Program-made: the position numbers and the translations under genes | Source: an uncultured SAR86 cluster bacterium | GTDB lineage: Bacteria > Pseudomonadota > Gammaproteobacteria > Magnimaribacterales > TMED112 | NCBI GenBank assembly: GCA_902585315.1 | Contig: CACIDC010000005.1 | Coordinates: forward strand, 1 to 55,099 | Reading direction: 5' to 3' | DNA length: 55,099 nucleotides | Notes under the pieces: generated by a model | Seen by the model: only the letters and a program-made list of their open reading frames with translations | Told to the model about the DNA's origin: nothing | Database searches by the model: none | Part shown: positions 1 to 9,412 of the stretch, in pieces | Layout of the letters: the number at the start of each line of letters is the position of its first letter | Position numbering within the stretch: position 1 is the first letter of the stretch

Positions 1-404
1 GTTTGGGGATAAGAACTTATTGACTGGTTATCATGAAATATATCAAATGTATCAACTGATTCTTGAAATACCTTATTTTTTAACAACCTTTCACCAAAAA
101 AAACTGGCTCAGTGAATGTTCCAGAAAAAGTCTCAAAAAAATCAAAGATGTTAAGTCTATTTTTTTCTAAAGTACTAAAAATTTTTATTCTTTCTATGGA
201 ATCGAATGTCTCAAAAAAACCAGGTGTGTCAATTTTCTCCACTTTGATGGCCTCATTAACCTCAGGCAAAGGATTTCCAGAAAAGATTGTTATTTCATGT
301 CCTCTATCAAGCAGGGCCTCTGATACATTTTTTACATAAATACCTTGACCACCAGAAAATGGGTCACTTCTATAACTTAATAGAGCAATTTTAAGACTGG
401 GCAT
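1..404 (-). CDS. Glycosyltransferase family 4, N-terminal part (cut by window edge)
   Basis: About 134 N-terminal residues of a gene that runs off the left edge. It opens MPSLKIALLSYRSDPFSGGQ, then a short alpha/beta pattern (KNVSEALLDRGHEITIFSG). This is the usual start of a GT-B fold GT4 enzyme: first beta strand, glycine-rich GGQG loop where the acceptor lies, then a helix and the HEITIF strand. Such enzymes transfer a sugar from a nucleotide sugar to a lipid or glycan acceptor on the cytoplasmic face. The donor-binding C-terminal half is outside the window, so substrate cannot be named. The ATG overlaps the ilvE stop by one base (TAATG), so the two are probably translationally coupled. 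Family call is fairly sure, specificity unknown. Confidence 0.75.
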   Translation of the reverse strand, partial: MPSLKIALLSYRSDPFSGGQGIYVKNVSEALLDRGHEITIFSGNPLPEVNEAIKVEKIDTPGFFETFDSIERIKIFSTLEKNRLNIFDFFETFSGTFTEPVFFGERLLKNKVFQESVDTFDIFHDNQSISSYPQ

Positions 405-1315
405 TAAACCTTAGAAAGCCAATCTGAATATTGATCAGCTTTACCTCTAACAGCATCAAGGTAGGTTGATTGAATTTTTGTAGTTATTTCACCTCTACTG
501 CCGGAACCTATATCAATTTTATCAACTGATTTGATTGGTGTGATTTCAACGGCCGTGCCACTAAAGAATAATTCGTCAGCAGTATAAAGCTCATCTCTTG
601 TGATTTGTTTTTCAAGTATCTCATAGCCAAGATCAGCCGCAATCTTCATAACAGATCTTCGAGTGATGCCATTCAAACAACAAGTTAATTCAGGAGTAAT
701 TAATTTTTGATTTTTTATTAAAAAAATATTTTGTCCACTACCTTCTGCAACGAATCCATTAGTATCCAATAAAACTGCTTCTTGATAACCATTTCTTTTA
801 GCTTGATCATGTGCCATAACTCCATTTACATAGCCCCCTGAAATTTTTCCTTTAGTCATTAGGCTATTTGGAAACTGTCTAGTAAATGATGAAACCATTA
901 CATCAATGCCATGCTCCATGGCTTTTGAACCAAAATACGATGGCCATTCCCAGCAAGATATCATTAAATGTGATTCCATATCATCGATATCTAATCCCAA
1001 TCTTTCGTCATTTAGGTATATGAGAGGCCTTATATATGCATCATGTAATTGAGATTTTTTTATAACACCTAGTTGAGCATCCATAACTTCGTCAACACTA
1101 TGATTAATTGCAACATTAATTATTTTCGCCGATTCGAATAACCTCTCAGTATGTTCTTTTAATCTAAAAATATTTACGGATTTTTCATCGTGAGCAATAT
1201 ATGATCTGACACCCTCAAAAGCGCCAAGACCATAATGTAATGTATGGGTAAGCGGACTTACATAAGCATCTTCTTTTTGAATATATTTTCCGTTCAACCA
1301 GTAAGTATTCGACAT
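404..1315 (-). CDS. ilvE: Branched-chain amino-acid aminotransferase (class IV)
   Basis: 303 residues, the normal IlvE length. It transfers the amino group between glutamate and the 2-oxo acids of leucine, isoleucine and valine using PLP. Visible family marks are the N-terminal block HTLHYGLGAFEGVRSY (about 24-39), the probable PLP lysine K157 in KGKISGGY, and the class IV signature region YQEAVLLDTNGFVAEGSG with EGSGQNIF. The C-terminal FFSGTAVEITPI block is also typical. D-amino-acid transaminase or aminodeoxychorismate lyase are less likely because of the BCAT-like N terminus. No Shine-Dalgarno precedes the ATG; a TATACT hexamer sits exactly 6 nt upstream. The next gene on this strand overlaps by one base. 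Confidence 0.93.
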   Translation of the reverse strand: MSNTYWLNGKYIQKEDAYVSPLTHTLHYGLGAFEGVRSYIAHDEKSVNIFRLKEHTERLFESAKIINVAINHSVDEVMDAQLGVIKKSQLHDAYIRPLIYLNDERLGLDIDDMESHLMISCWEWPSYFGSKAMEHGIDVMVSSFTRQFPNSLMTKGKISGGYVNGVMAHDQAKRNGYQEAVLLDTNGFVAEGSGQNIFLIKNQKLITPELTCCLNGITRRSVMKIAADLGYEILEKQITRDELYTADELFFSGTAVEITPIKSVDKIDIGSGSRGEITTKIQSTYLDAVRGKADQYSDWLSKV

Positions 1316-1321
1316 AGGGGT

Positions 1322-1329
1322 AGTATAAT
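1322..1329. promoter_or_regulatory. Overlapping divergent -10 elements (ilvE / phosphomannomutase)
   Basis: On the minus strand TATACT occupies 1327-1322, followed by six bases and the ilvE ATG, so a normal start site would be the A of that ATG. On the plus strand TATAAT occupies 1324-1329 and faces the phosphomannomutase gene. The two hexamers share four base pairs. No good -35 is evident for either. Inferred from consensus only. Confidence 0.45.
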
Positions 1330-1353
1330 TGTTTGAAAGTTTTTTTAAACAAA

Positions 1354-2715
1354 ATGAATAAAAACATTTTTAGAGCTTATGACATAAGAGGTAATTCAAA
1401 GACCGACTTAGATCAAACAACGATTACAAAAATAGGTTATGTACTAGGCGAAAGAATTAAGAAAAATGATCATGATTCAGTTTATGTTGGACACGACAGC
1501 AGGCTGTCTGCACAAGAAATCCAAAATGCATTAGTTGCTGGATTTAATGCTGCTGATATAAAAGTATTTTTACTAGGTATGGTACCCACCCCAATGATTT
1601 ATTTTGCTACAAAAACAGGTGTTACTCCAAATGGAGTAATGATTACTGGGAGTCATAATCCCAAAGATGACAATGGTCTTAAAATTGTCATTAATGACGA
1701 TGCAATATCGGGTTTAGAATTACTATCCGAAGTTGAAAAACAAGCTGATGTGCTTCATGTTGAAACAAATTGTGAAAAGGTAAATTTATTTCCGCAATAT
1801 CAGAAAGAAATTAATCAAAAGTTCAGACTTAATAAAAAAATTAAAATAGTTCTTGATGCAGGAAACGGTGCAGCAGGCGAAGTAGCAGATAGTATTTTTA
1901 AATCTCAAGGATTTGAAACAATTTCTATCAATAAAAATCCGGATGGAAATTTTCCAAATCATCATCCAGATCCAAGCAAAGAAGAAAATTTAGAACAGTT
2001 AAAATCTACTGTGATAGAAAATAAAGCTGATATTGGTTTTGCATTTGATGGAGATGGTGACAGAGTTGGCATGATAACTAATGAGGGTAAATCGGTTCTC
2101 ACCGATCATCTAATCATGCTTCTTTCAAAGCACTATCTAGAAGAGAAAAAGGGAGCAATTATTTTCGATGTGAAATGCTCAAACCAATTACCAATTCTCA
2201 TAGAAAACTCTGGAGGGGAAGCAATTATGGAGAAAACAGGACACTTTAATATCAAAAGAGCCATAAAAAAACATGATGCTGTACTTGGTGGAGAAATGTC
2301 TGGACACATTTTTATAAATTATGACTGGTACGGTTTTGATGATGCTGTTTATACTGCAGCAATCCTTGCAAAAGTAATTTCTGATACTGGCCAACCAGCA
2401 TCAAATGTAATCGAGCAATTTCCAAAAACATTTGCAACACCTGAACTAAACTTGGATGTTGATGATGTAAAAAAATTTAAGATGGTTGAAAGATTTAAAG
2501 AGCAAATGCAATTTCCTGACGCTGAATTTAATACAATCGATGGAGTAAGAGTCTCGATTGGTAGTTCATGGGGCCTAATGCGTGCCTCAAATACTAGTCC
2601 AAAGCTTGTATTTAGATTTGAAGCCGCAACCGAAGAAGATTTAAAGAGAATCAAAAATTTATTTGAATCGAATTTAAAAAATATTTTTCCTGAGCTGAAT
2701 TTAGATTTTAGTTAA
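1354..2715 (+). CDS. algC: Phosphomannomutase/phosphoglucomutase (AlgC family)
   Basis: An alpha-D-phosphohexomutase of 453 residues from the ATG at 1354. It interconverts hexose 6- and 1-phosphates for LPS and exopolysaccharide precursors. Domain order is normal: NIFRAYDIRG at the N terminus, catalytic phosphoserine loop TGSHNP (about residue 100), magnesium loop DGDGDR (about 232-237), sugar loop GGEMSGH, and a C-terminal phosphate loop SWGLMRASNTSP. I prefer ATG 1354 over TTG 1333 because AlgC-type proteins begin next to the AYDIRG block and because TTG 1333 would lie too close to the TATAAT at 1324-1329. The 3' end overlaps the convergent PBP1A gene by 8 nt. Symbol is given for the family; a purely phosphoglucomutase role is possible. 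Confidence 0.88.
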   Translation: MNKNIFRAYDIRGNSKTDLDQTTITKIGYVLGERIKKNDHDSVYVGHDSRLSAQEIQNALVAGFNAADIKVFLLGMVPTPMIYFATKTGVTPNGVMITGSHNPKDDNGLKIVINDDAISGLELLSEVEKQADVLHVETNCEKVNLFPQYQKEINQKFRLNKKIKIVLDAGNGAAGEVADSIFKSQGFETISINKNPDGNFPNHHPDPSKEENLEQLKSTVIENKADIGFAFDGDGDRVGMITNEGKSVLTDHLIMLLSKHYLEEKKGAIIFDVKCSNQLPILIENSGGEAIMEKTGHFNIKRAIKKHDAVLGGEMSGHIFINYDWYGFDDAVYTAAILAKVISDTGQPASNVIEQFPKTFATPELNLDVDDVKKFKMVERFKEQMQFPDAEFNTIDGVRVSIGSSWGLMRASNTSPKLVFRFEAATEEDLKRIKNLFESNLKNIFPELNLDFS

Positions 2716-5170
2716 GTATTTCTTTTAGCTCTGAATTGTTTGATTTTGAGCTAAGCAAATCGTCAATATTCTCCTCTAAAAAATACTCAAAATAACTATT
2801 GTTAAATGACTTCGAAACATTTCCTGATTCTTTGTCAATTCTTATAGCAGCTATGCCTTCCGGGACGACTACTTCAAAGTCCGTTAAAGAATCTTTGGAG
2901 AGAGTCATGAAATCTAACCATATTGGTAAAGCATTTGTGCTTCCAAATTCGTCTTCACCAAGTGAAGATCCATCATCTTTGCCTACCCAAGCTGATGCTA
3001 CGATGTTTGAAGCGTAACCTGAAAACCATGTGCTTGTTGCATCATTTGTTGTGCCAGTTTTGCCTCCCATGTTTTCAATTGGCATATTTAACCCTCTTCT
3101 ATTTGCATTTCTCTGTAAAGATTCTTTCAGAATGCTCGACATTAAAAATGCTACCCTTTCATCCATTACTTGAGTATGATTATTAGCATCTAAGCTAATC
3201 ATTGGGGAACCAGTGTAGTCAAACTTTTCTGTGCTTAGCCAAGGAAAGCTCACATTCTTAAAATCTTTAACTTTTTTTGAATAATTGTTATTGGGATCAA
3301 GAATTATCTGTCCATTAACATCTTCAATCCTGTCTATGTAAGCAATTTTTTGATGTTTACCACTATTAATAAATGAAGAGTATTGGGTTGCTGAAATTAG
3401 CGGATTAAGCGTTCCTGTTCCAAGTGCAATAGAAAGATCATTTATTAACATTTCATCTTGAAATTTATATTTTTTAAAGCAGTCTAGTGTTTTAGTAAGG
3501 CCCAAAGATTGAACGAGTTTAATTGAAACAATATTAAGTGATTGGATGAGAGATTCACGTAATCTAATTGGGCCATAAAACTCTCCTGAATTATTTCTTG
3601 GTCGCCAAATACCCTCAAGCTTGTCATCATCAAAAATTATTGGCCCATCAATAAAAATTGTTGATGGGTTCAATCCATTTTCAAAAGCACATGCATAAAT
3701 AAATGGTTTAATACTTGAGCCCGGCAACAATTTTGAATTGGCTGCTCTATCAAACTTTGATTTACTAAAATCAAAACCGCCAACATAGGCTTTCAATTTA
3801 GCATCAAGAGCATCAACGGCAACTAAGGATGCTTCTGCAATAGGTATTTGCGAAAGAATTTTTTTACCTTTTTCTTCACCTATATAAACTAAACTACCTA
3901 GTTCTAAAAAATCTCGAAAAGAAACTGGTTTGGGTGATCTTGTTCCATCTGAATTTGCAATTCTTGCCCAGCTGTAATCTCCATTGCTCCAATAAATATT
4001 ATTTAAATTTAACTTTGCATCGAGAGTTTGTATTTTTGTATTATCGATACCTATAACTATATTTGGTTCATGATCATCAATTGTTGGTCTATTGCCAAGA
4101 AGATTTTGAACCTTGTTAAAATTTTCTTCTTTAATCTGCTCATATCTAAGTTTGGATGGGAATTTATAAAAAAATTCTTTCTGATAAGCACTTCTCATAA
4201 TTAGAAAATTAAAATCTTTAAATACTTGTTCTTCTCTCCAGCCATATTTCTGATCATATTTATATAGATTTGTCCTTAAAGCTTTGATGGCATTAGTTTG
4301 CATATCTGAATCAATAGTTGTGTAAACATTCATACCTTCTTCATATGCCTTTAGACCGAAACGATTGATAATTTCTGCACGTATTTTTTCCGCAATATAT
4401 TCAGCTTCAATAGTTATTTTTGGTCCAAAACTCTCACCCGTAACAACAACTGCCTTTGCTGCATTAAATTGATCTTTATCGATAAATTGTCTTGAGAGCA
4501 TGCGCCCGAGTATTAAATCTCTTCTTTTCTTGGAAGCTATGGGATTTCTTACAGGATTAACAGAGGAAGGTCTTTGCAGTATACCGGCTAGCAAAGCAGA
4601 TTCAGCTATCGACGCATCAGAAAAGTCTTTACCAAAGTAATACTGGTATGCTGCTGCAAAGCCATAGTTTCTGTTTCCTAGAAAAGCTTTATTAAAATAA
4701 AGTTCAAATATCTGTTCTTTGTTAAGATAGTCCTCCAATTTCCATGCAAGAATGATTTCTTTCAGCTTTCTTTCATAAGTTCTTTCAAAAGATAAAACAT
4801 AATTTCGAACTACTTGCATAGTTATTGTTCCACCACCTCCAAGAGATCTACCGGAAATTTCACCATATGCTGCTCTCAATAAGCTTGTAATTTCAACACC
4901 AGAATGATCAAAAAAACCTCCATCTTCGGCAGCTATAATTGCATTTTTCAGATTTTCTGGGATATCTTCATAACTAACAATTTGTCTCTTTTCAGTACCA
5001 AATAATCCGATTAGCTGATTGTCGGCTGAATAAATCCGCATTGGATTGGTAAGTTTAATTTCTGTAATTGTCTCGATCTTTGGTAAGTCCTTTGAAAATA
5101 TTAGATATACCATGCCTACCACCATAAAGATGAACTGCAATAAAACTAAACTTAATCTTAGAATTGACAT
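2708..5170 (-). CDS. mrcA: Penicillin-binding protein 1A (bifunctional glycosyltransferase/transpeptidase)
   Basis: 820 residues. It polymerises lipid II and cross-links peptidoglycan in the periplasm while anchored by one N-terminal membrane helix (about residues 3-25). The GT51 domain shows AAEDGGFFDHSG (catalytic Glu82), GGGTITMQ (112-119) and a GNRNYGFAAAYQYYFG block (165-180). An OB-like insert with little conservation follows. The transpeptidase domain has SSIK (nucleophile Ser485, Lys488), SLN (544-546) and KTGT (704-707), all in order. Length fits PBP1A better than PBP1B. It is divergent from aroK with only 36 bp between start codons. There is no Shine-Dalgarno; the upstream DNA is TAATAATATATAAATC. 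Confidence 0.93.
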   Translation of the reverse strand: MSILRLSLVLLQFIFMVVGMVYLIFSKDLPKIETITEIKLTNPMRIYSADNQLIGLFGTEKRQIVSYEDIPENLKNAIIAAEDGGFFDHSGVEITSLLRAAYGEISGRSLGGGGTITMQVVRNYVLSFERTYERKLKEIILAWKLEDYLNKEQIFELYFNKAFLGNRNYGFAAAYQYYFGKDFSDASIAESALLAGILQRPSSVNPVRNPIASKKRRDLILGRMLSRQFIDKDQFNAAKAVVVTGESFGPKITIEAEYIAEKIRAEIINRFGLKAYEEGMNVYTTIDSDMQTNAIKALRTNLYKYDQKYGWREEQVFKDFNFLIMRSAYQKEFFYKFPSKLRYEQIKEENFNKVQNLLGNRPTIDDHEPNIVIGIDNTKIQTLDAKLNLNNIYWSNGDYSWARIANSDGTRSPKPVSFRDFLELGSLVYIGEEKGKKILSQIPIAEASLVAVDALDAKLKAYVGGFDFSKSKFDRAANSKLLPGSSIKPFIYACAFENGLNPSTIFIDGPIIFDDDKLEGIWRPRNNSGEFYGPIRLRESLIQSLNIVSIKLVQSLGLTKTLDCFKKYKFQDEMLINDLSIALGTGTLNPLISATQYSSFINSGKHQKIAYIDRIEDVNGQIILDPNNNYSKKVKDFKNVSFPWLSTEKFDYTGSPMISLDANNHTQVMDERVAFLMSSILKESLQRNANRRGLNMPIENMGGKTGTTNDATSTWFSGYASNIVASAWVGKDDGSSLGEDEFGSTNALPIWLDFMTLSKDSLTDFEVVVPEGIAAIRIDKESGNVSKSFNNSYFEYFLEENIDDLLSSKSNNSELKEILN

Positions 5171-5206
5171 GATTTATATATTATTATTCCCTTTCAATTT
5201 TTTTTT

Positions 5207-5713
5207 ATGAACATTTTTCTAATAGGCATGATGGGTTCCGGCAAAACTTCGGTCGGACAACTGTTATCAAAATACCTTAATAGTACATTTTATGATTTAG
5301 ATGACGGTATTGAAAAGAGGTTCAATCTATCTATTAGAGAAATATTTAAGGAGCATGGTGAAGAAAAATTTAGAGAAGTTGAGTCAACAATGCTCATGCA
5401 GACAGAAAATCTTATAAATTCTGTAATTTCAACTGGTGGAGGAATTGTAATAAAAGATAAAAACAGGGAATTTTTAAAGAAAAATAGGGTTTATTTTCTT
5501 AATAATTCAATTGAAATACTATTCAAGCGGGCGACAAAAAAAAGAGAACAAAGACCATTATTAAAAGATATTACACTTGATGAATTTGTAAGCATTTATG
5601 AAAACAGAATGAACCTTTATCAAGAATGTGCAAATATTACCTTAAATGCGGAAAATAAGAGCATTAATGAAATAGTAGAAGAAATATCAAATCATGAAAA
5701 ATTTAGTTTTTAA
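5207..5713 (+). CDS. aroK: Shikimate kinase
   Basis: 168 residues. It phosphorylates shikimate at the 3-hydroxyl with ATP in the chorismate pathway. The Walker A loop GMMGSGKT (7-14) is intact, the shikimate-binding acidic pair is in FYDLDDGIE, the arginine is in KFREVES, STGGGIV gives the Walker B/glycine loop, and the lid motif is REQRPLL. The leader before the ATG is a run of nine T residues with no Shine-Dalgarno. aroB starts 20 nt before the end of this gene, the usual aroK–aroB coupling. Confidence 0.94.
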   Translation: MNIFLIGMMGSGKTSVGQLLSKYLNSTFYDLDDGIEKRFNLSIREIFKEHGEEKFREVESTMLMQTENLINSVISTGGGIVIKDKNREFLKKNRVYFLNNSIEILFKRATKKREQRPLLKDITLDEFVSIYENRMNLYQECANITLNAENKSINEIVEEISNHEKFSF

Positions 5714-6767
5714 TTCTGAGCAAGATTCAGTAAAGATCTCTTTTCTAGAAAAAACTGGAGAAATATCAACGCTAATTCCAAACACTAATAAGAACTTTGT
5801 GATTCTGGATAAAATAGTATTGGACTTACATAGCTCATTCATTGACGAGTTGAAAGCTAAAAGTTGTTCGTTTTTCGTTATTGATGCACCCGAAAAACAA
5901 AAAAATATAAATACATGTCTTGAAATCATTAATATGATGCAAAAACTAGGGTTTAATCGCTCAGATGCTGTTATAGGAATAGGTGGAGGAGCAGTGACAG
6001 ACTTAGCAGGATTCGTAGCATCATCCTATATGCGAGGGATAGCCTACTTTCAAATACCTACATCCCTATTGGCTCAAGTTGATGCTTCTATTGGCGGCAA
6101 AACAGGAGTAAATCATGGAAATATTAAAAATTTTATTGGGTCTTTTTATAATCCAAAAGAAGTATTTATCTGCTCAGAGTTTTTAAATTCTCTCGATGAT
6201 CAAGAGTTTTTAAATGGTTTCTCAGAAGTTTTAAAACATTGTCTCATTACATCAAAAGCATCTCTCATGAATTTGAAAGAATTAGCTGATGAAATACAAA
6301 ACAGAGAACCTAATATCTTGCTAAAACTTATTGAGGAATCGATAAATATTAAGGCACAAATAGTTACTGAGGATTTCAAAGAAAAAGGTAAAAGAAAATT
6401 TCTTAATTTTGGACATACATTTGCACACGGTATAGAGTCTGTAAACTCCGAAACTCCAATCTTACATGGACACGCAGTTCTCATTGGCATGTTAATGGCC
6501 CTGGATTATTCGAAAGAACAAGGTTCCTTAAGTAAAGATTCTCACAAAGTTGCAAAAGAAATTTTAAAAGGATTTAAGTACGATTTCACCAGTATTAAAT
6601 TAGATGCCAACGGAATCTTTGAAGCCATGAAAAGCGATAAAAAAAATACACTCGGAATCAATTTAGTACTGCTCAAAGAAATTGGGCAACCTTTTATTTT
6701 TGAAGAACCATCAAATGAAAATCTTAAAAATTTCATAATAAAATTTATTAATGACTTTGAAGAATAA
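5694..6767 (+). CDS. aroB: 3-Dehydroquinate synthase
   Basis: 357 residues. It converts DAHP to 3-dehydroquinate using NAD and a divalent metal. Seen in the sequence: the NAD loop GIGGGAVTDLAGFVASSY, the block IPTSLLAQVDASIGGKTGVN with active-site lysines, and metal ligands in GFSEVLKH (Glu), LNFGHTFAHGIE (His) and LHGHAV (His). The ATG lies inside aroK (20-nt overlap) and the 3' end overlaps hemE by 17 nt, so aroK–aroB–hemE is one tightly packed operon. Confidence 0.95.
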   Translation: MKNLVFNSEQDSVKISFLEKTGEISTLIPNTNKNFVILDKIVLDLHSSFIDELKAKSCSFFVIDAPEKQKNINTCLEIINMMQKLGFNRSDAVIGIGGGAVTDLAGFVASSYMRGIAYFQIPTSLLAQVDASIGGKTGVNHGNIKNFIGSFYNPKEVFICSEFLNSLDDQEFLNGFSEVLKHCLITSKASLMNLKELADEIQNREPNILLKLIEESINIKAQIVTEDFKEKGKRKFLNFGHTFAHGIESVNSETPILHGHAVLIGMLMALDYSKEQGSLSKDSHKVAKEILKGFKYDFTSIKLDANGIFEAMKSDKKNTLGINLVLLKEIGQPFIFEEPSNENLKNFIIKFINDFEE

Positions 6768-7764
6768 AATCTTTTTAGATGCTCTGAAGAGGGAGAATCA
6801 TCAAGAAAAAATACCTGTTTGGCTGCTTCGCCAGGCCGGAAGATATTTACCAGAATATATGAAGATAAGATCACAGTATTCAGACTTTTTCCAAATGATT
6901 AAAAAACCTGAAATTTGTAAAGAGCTTACCCTACAACCGCTTCATAGGTTTCCTCTCGATGCTGCAATAACTTTTACTGATATTCTGACAATTCCAGATG
7001 CAATGGGAGTGCCGGTAGAATTCATCTCAGGCAAGGGGCCTGTATTTGCTGATTCAATTTGTAAGAATGAAGAGCTTAGACTAAATTCTGATGGGGCGCT
7101 TAAAAAGTTGGAGTATGTTTTTGAAGCAACTTCTTTAATCAAATCTAGTATCGATGTGCCTTTAATTGGATTTACTGGCTCACCATGGACTTTGTTTGTT
7201 TACTTGTATTATGGGGAATCTCCTAAAAACCACGACGAACTTAATAATTATCTAAAACTAAAATCACATAATACACATAGTTACCTAGAACAATTAACCG
7301 AAACTACAAAAGATTATGTTCATGCACAAATTGAGGCGGGAGCGGATTGCATTCAAATTTTTGACTCATGGGGTGGTTTACTGGATGAAAAATATCAAGA
7401 ACTCTCTCTCAACTATATAAATCAGATTGCTGCTAGCGTCCAAGATGATATACCAATAATTTTATATACCAGAGACAAACTAATAGACAATATTATCGAT
7501 TTAACACCGATTAAATGTTTCAATCTTGATACCTCGGATAACATTGATACTCACATAAGTAAAAGCATCACAATTCAAGGAAACTTTAATCCCCAGAATT
7601 TCCATGCTGACGAAGATGAACTTAAAAAAATGGCAGAATTGGTCTATATGAAATATAAAAATAAAGAAAATTATATTTTTAATCTTGGTAGTGGCCTCAC
7701 TCCAGATATCAACCCTGAAAAGGTTGGATATTTTTTAAGTCAATTATCTAGTTTTCGTTCGTAA
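6751..7764 (+). CDS. hemE: Uroporphyrinogen decarboxylase
   Basis: 337 residues. It removes four carboxyl groups from uroporphyrinogen III to give coproporphyrinogen III in haem synthesis, with no cofactor. The family signature WLLRQAGRYLPEY is at about residues 24-36 and holds the substrate arginines. TFTDILTIPDAMG holds the catalytic aspartate, and the GFTGSPWTLFVYL and IQIFDSWGG blocks are also typical. It starts inside aroB. The 3' end overlaps tesB (opposite strand) by 21 nt. Two further haem genes, hemG and hemL, lie near 38-40 kb. Confidence 0.95.
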   Translation: MTLKNKIFLDALKRENHQEKIPVWLLRQAGRYLPEYMKIRSQYSDFFQMIKKPEICKELTLQPLHRFPLDAAITFTDILTIPDAMGVPVEFISGKGPVFADSICKNEELRLNSDGALKKLEYVFEATSLIKSSIDVPLIGFTGSPWTLFVYLYYGESPKNHDELNNYLKLKSHNTHSYLEQLTETTKDYVHAQIEAGADCIQIFDSWGGLLDEKYQELSLNYINQIAASVQDDIPIILYTRDKLIDNIIDLTPIKCFNLDTSDNIDTHISKSITIQGNFNPQNFHADEDELKKMAELVYMKYKNKENYIFNLGSGLTPDINPEKVGYFLSQLSSFRS

Positions 7765-8610
7765 TAAACCTTCTTGAGTTACAGAAGCTATAACTTCGCC
7801 TTCTCTGGTGAAGAAAGTCCCTCTGCCTAGTCCTCTTGAATTTCCAGAATATGGACTATCCATGGTGTATAAAATCCAGTCATTAAACTCAAAATCTGGT
7901 TTATGAAACCACATCGTATGATCAAGACTTGCAATCATTATTTTTGGTGACATGTAAGTTACGCCATGTGGAAAAAGTGCTGCCGCTAATATGCCAGCAT
8001 CAGAAATATAAGCTAAAAACGCATTTTGTATCTCTCTATTTTTTGGTAATTTACCATTTGGTTTCATCCACATGCTTCTTCTAGGAGACATTTTTTGCGG
8101 GTTAAAGACGTCTTGCCATTCAACTGGTTTAACCGTACATTCCCTCTCGCGTGTAAAATATTCCCTCAACTCTTCTGGCACAAGATCGATATTATCTTGT
8201 CTTAATTCTATCTCATCCTTTAGGTCTTCTGGTGGAGGCACTTTCGGCATTTCTATACTATGCGAGAGGCCTTCCTCATCTTTTTGAAAAGATAGGCTCA
8301 TACTGAAAATTGTTTCATTGTTTTGAATTGCTTTTACTGTTCTTGTAGAAAAGCTCATACCATTTCTTATTGGGTCAACGCTATAGAGAACTGGTTGTTT
8401 TTTTATACCTGGACGAAGGAAATATGCATGCAATGAATGTAGATGCTTTTCATCCTCAATCGTTAAGTTTGCCGCTAAATATGCTTGTGCAATAACTTGA
8501 CCACCATAAATTCTTTGGATGCCAGCATTTTTTCCACTATATCTGAATAAATATGTATCTAATTGCTCTAGCTGAAATTTATCCAAGCAATGTTTAAAAG
8601 CATCAATCAT
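7744..8610 (-). CDS. tesB: Acyl-CoA thioesterase II
   Basis: 288 residues, the size of TesB, a tandem hot-dog fold enzyme that hydrolyses medium- and long-chain acyl-CoA to free fatty acid and CoA. Visible marks are RIYGGQVIAQAYLAA and HSLHAYFLRPG in the first hot-dog, the catalytic-aspartate block MIASLDHTMWFH, and a C-terminal GRGTFFTREGEVIASVTQEG. The start is immediately behind the SDR gene (one-base overlap at 8610), so the pair is cotranscribed. The context suggests fatty acyl turnover together with the neighbouring di-iron protein. Confidence 0.92.
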   Translation of the reverse strand: MIDAFKHCLDKFQLEQLDTYLFRYSGKNAGIQRIYGGQVIAQAYLAANLTIEDEKHLHSLHAYFLRPGIKKQPVLYSVDPIRNGMSFSTRTVKAIQNNETIFSMSLSFQKDEEGLSHSIEMPKVPPPEDLKDEIELRQDNIDLVPEELREYFTRERECTVKPVEWQDVFNPQKMSPRRSMWMKPNGKLPKNREIQNAFLAYISDAGILAAALFPHGVTYMSPKIMIASLDHTMWFHKPDFEFNDWILYTMDSPYSGNSRGLGRGTFFTREGEVIASVTQEGLLRTKTR

Positions 8611-9362
8611 TACTGAGCGGATAAACCTCCATCAATAACAATCTCTGTACCAGTAATCATTTTTGATTCATCAGAAGCTAAAAAAAGTATTGCATTGGCA
8701 ATATCTTCAATCTCAGCTAGTTTTCGAACTGGGATTTGTCGCTCCAGTTTGCTCAACATATCATTTGAGGTATCAGATAGTAATGCCTCAAGAATCTCAG
8801 TTTTTGCAAAAACAGGATGCAAGCTGTTACATCTAACTAGTTTAGTTGTCCGAGCACAATGCAATGCAACAGATTTAGATAAATGCCTTACTGCGGCTTT
8901 TGCACTGTTATACGCAGTAAAATTGTGTCCAGCAACGATGCCTGAAATTGATGAAATATTAATAATTGATCCATTGCCTGAATCTCTCATTAAAGGCAAA
9001 GCATATTTACAGCCATAAAAGACTGAATCAAGATCAACTTTATGCACAAGATCCCATGCTTCATTAGTTGTTCCTTCAACATCGCCCATATAACCAATTC
9101 CAGCGTTGTTAACTAAGATATTCAACTGATTATCTGCAGTTTTAATTTCTGCAATCACTTCCTGCCATCTTTCGGGATCTGTTACATCGTGTTCAAAGAA
9201 ACTTACCCCCAATTCAGACGCAACTTTTTCGCCGCCTTCTTTGTTGATGTCTGATATATAGACTTTGGCGCCTTCCCTTTTTAAAACTGCAGCGGTTCCT
9301 TTACCAAAACCAGCAGCTCCACCTGTTATTAATGCTATTTTATTCTCTAATCTGTTTCCCAT
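8610..9362 (-). CDS. Short-chain dehydrogenase/reductase
   Basis: 250 residues, a classical SDR. The nucleotide loop TGGAAGFGKG follows ALI near residue 13, NNAGIGYMG is intact, the catalytic serine is in NISSISG and the Tyr-Lys pair is in YNSAKAAVRH. The ISDIN segment after the second strand has an aspartate, which favours NAD(H). The C-terminal ITGTEIVIDGGLSAQ is standard. Substrate is not readable. It precedes tesB (one-base overlap) and is divergent from the di-iron gene with 50 bp between. A Shine-Dalgarno (GAGG) stands 6 nt before the ATG, unlike several other first genes here. Confidence 0.88.
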   Translation of the reverse strand: MGNRLENKIALITGGAAGFGKGTAAVLKREGAKVYISDINKEGGEKVASELGVSFFEHDVTDPERWQEVIAEIKTADNQLNILVNNAGIGYMGDVEGTTNEAWDLVHKVDLDSVFYGCKYALPLMRDSGNGSIINISSISGIVAGHNFTAYNSAKAAVRHLSKSVALHCARTTKLVRCNSLHPVFAKTEILEALLSDTSNDMLSKLERQIPVRKLAEIEDIANAILFLASDESKMITGTEIVIDGGLSAQ

Positions 9363-9412
9363 TCTTGCCTCTTTAATTTCGGATATATTAAACTAGTATT
9401 AAATAAAAAAAC

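Noticed and set aside
2923-3186. Plus-strand open frames inside the PBP1A gene
   Set aside because: They lie opposite conserved transpeptidase motifs and show no protein family features.
5164-5169. Perfect TTGACA as a -35 for aroK
   Set aside because: It overlaps the mrcA start codon and no -10 lies 15-19 bp downstream; likely chance.
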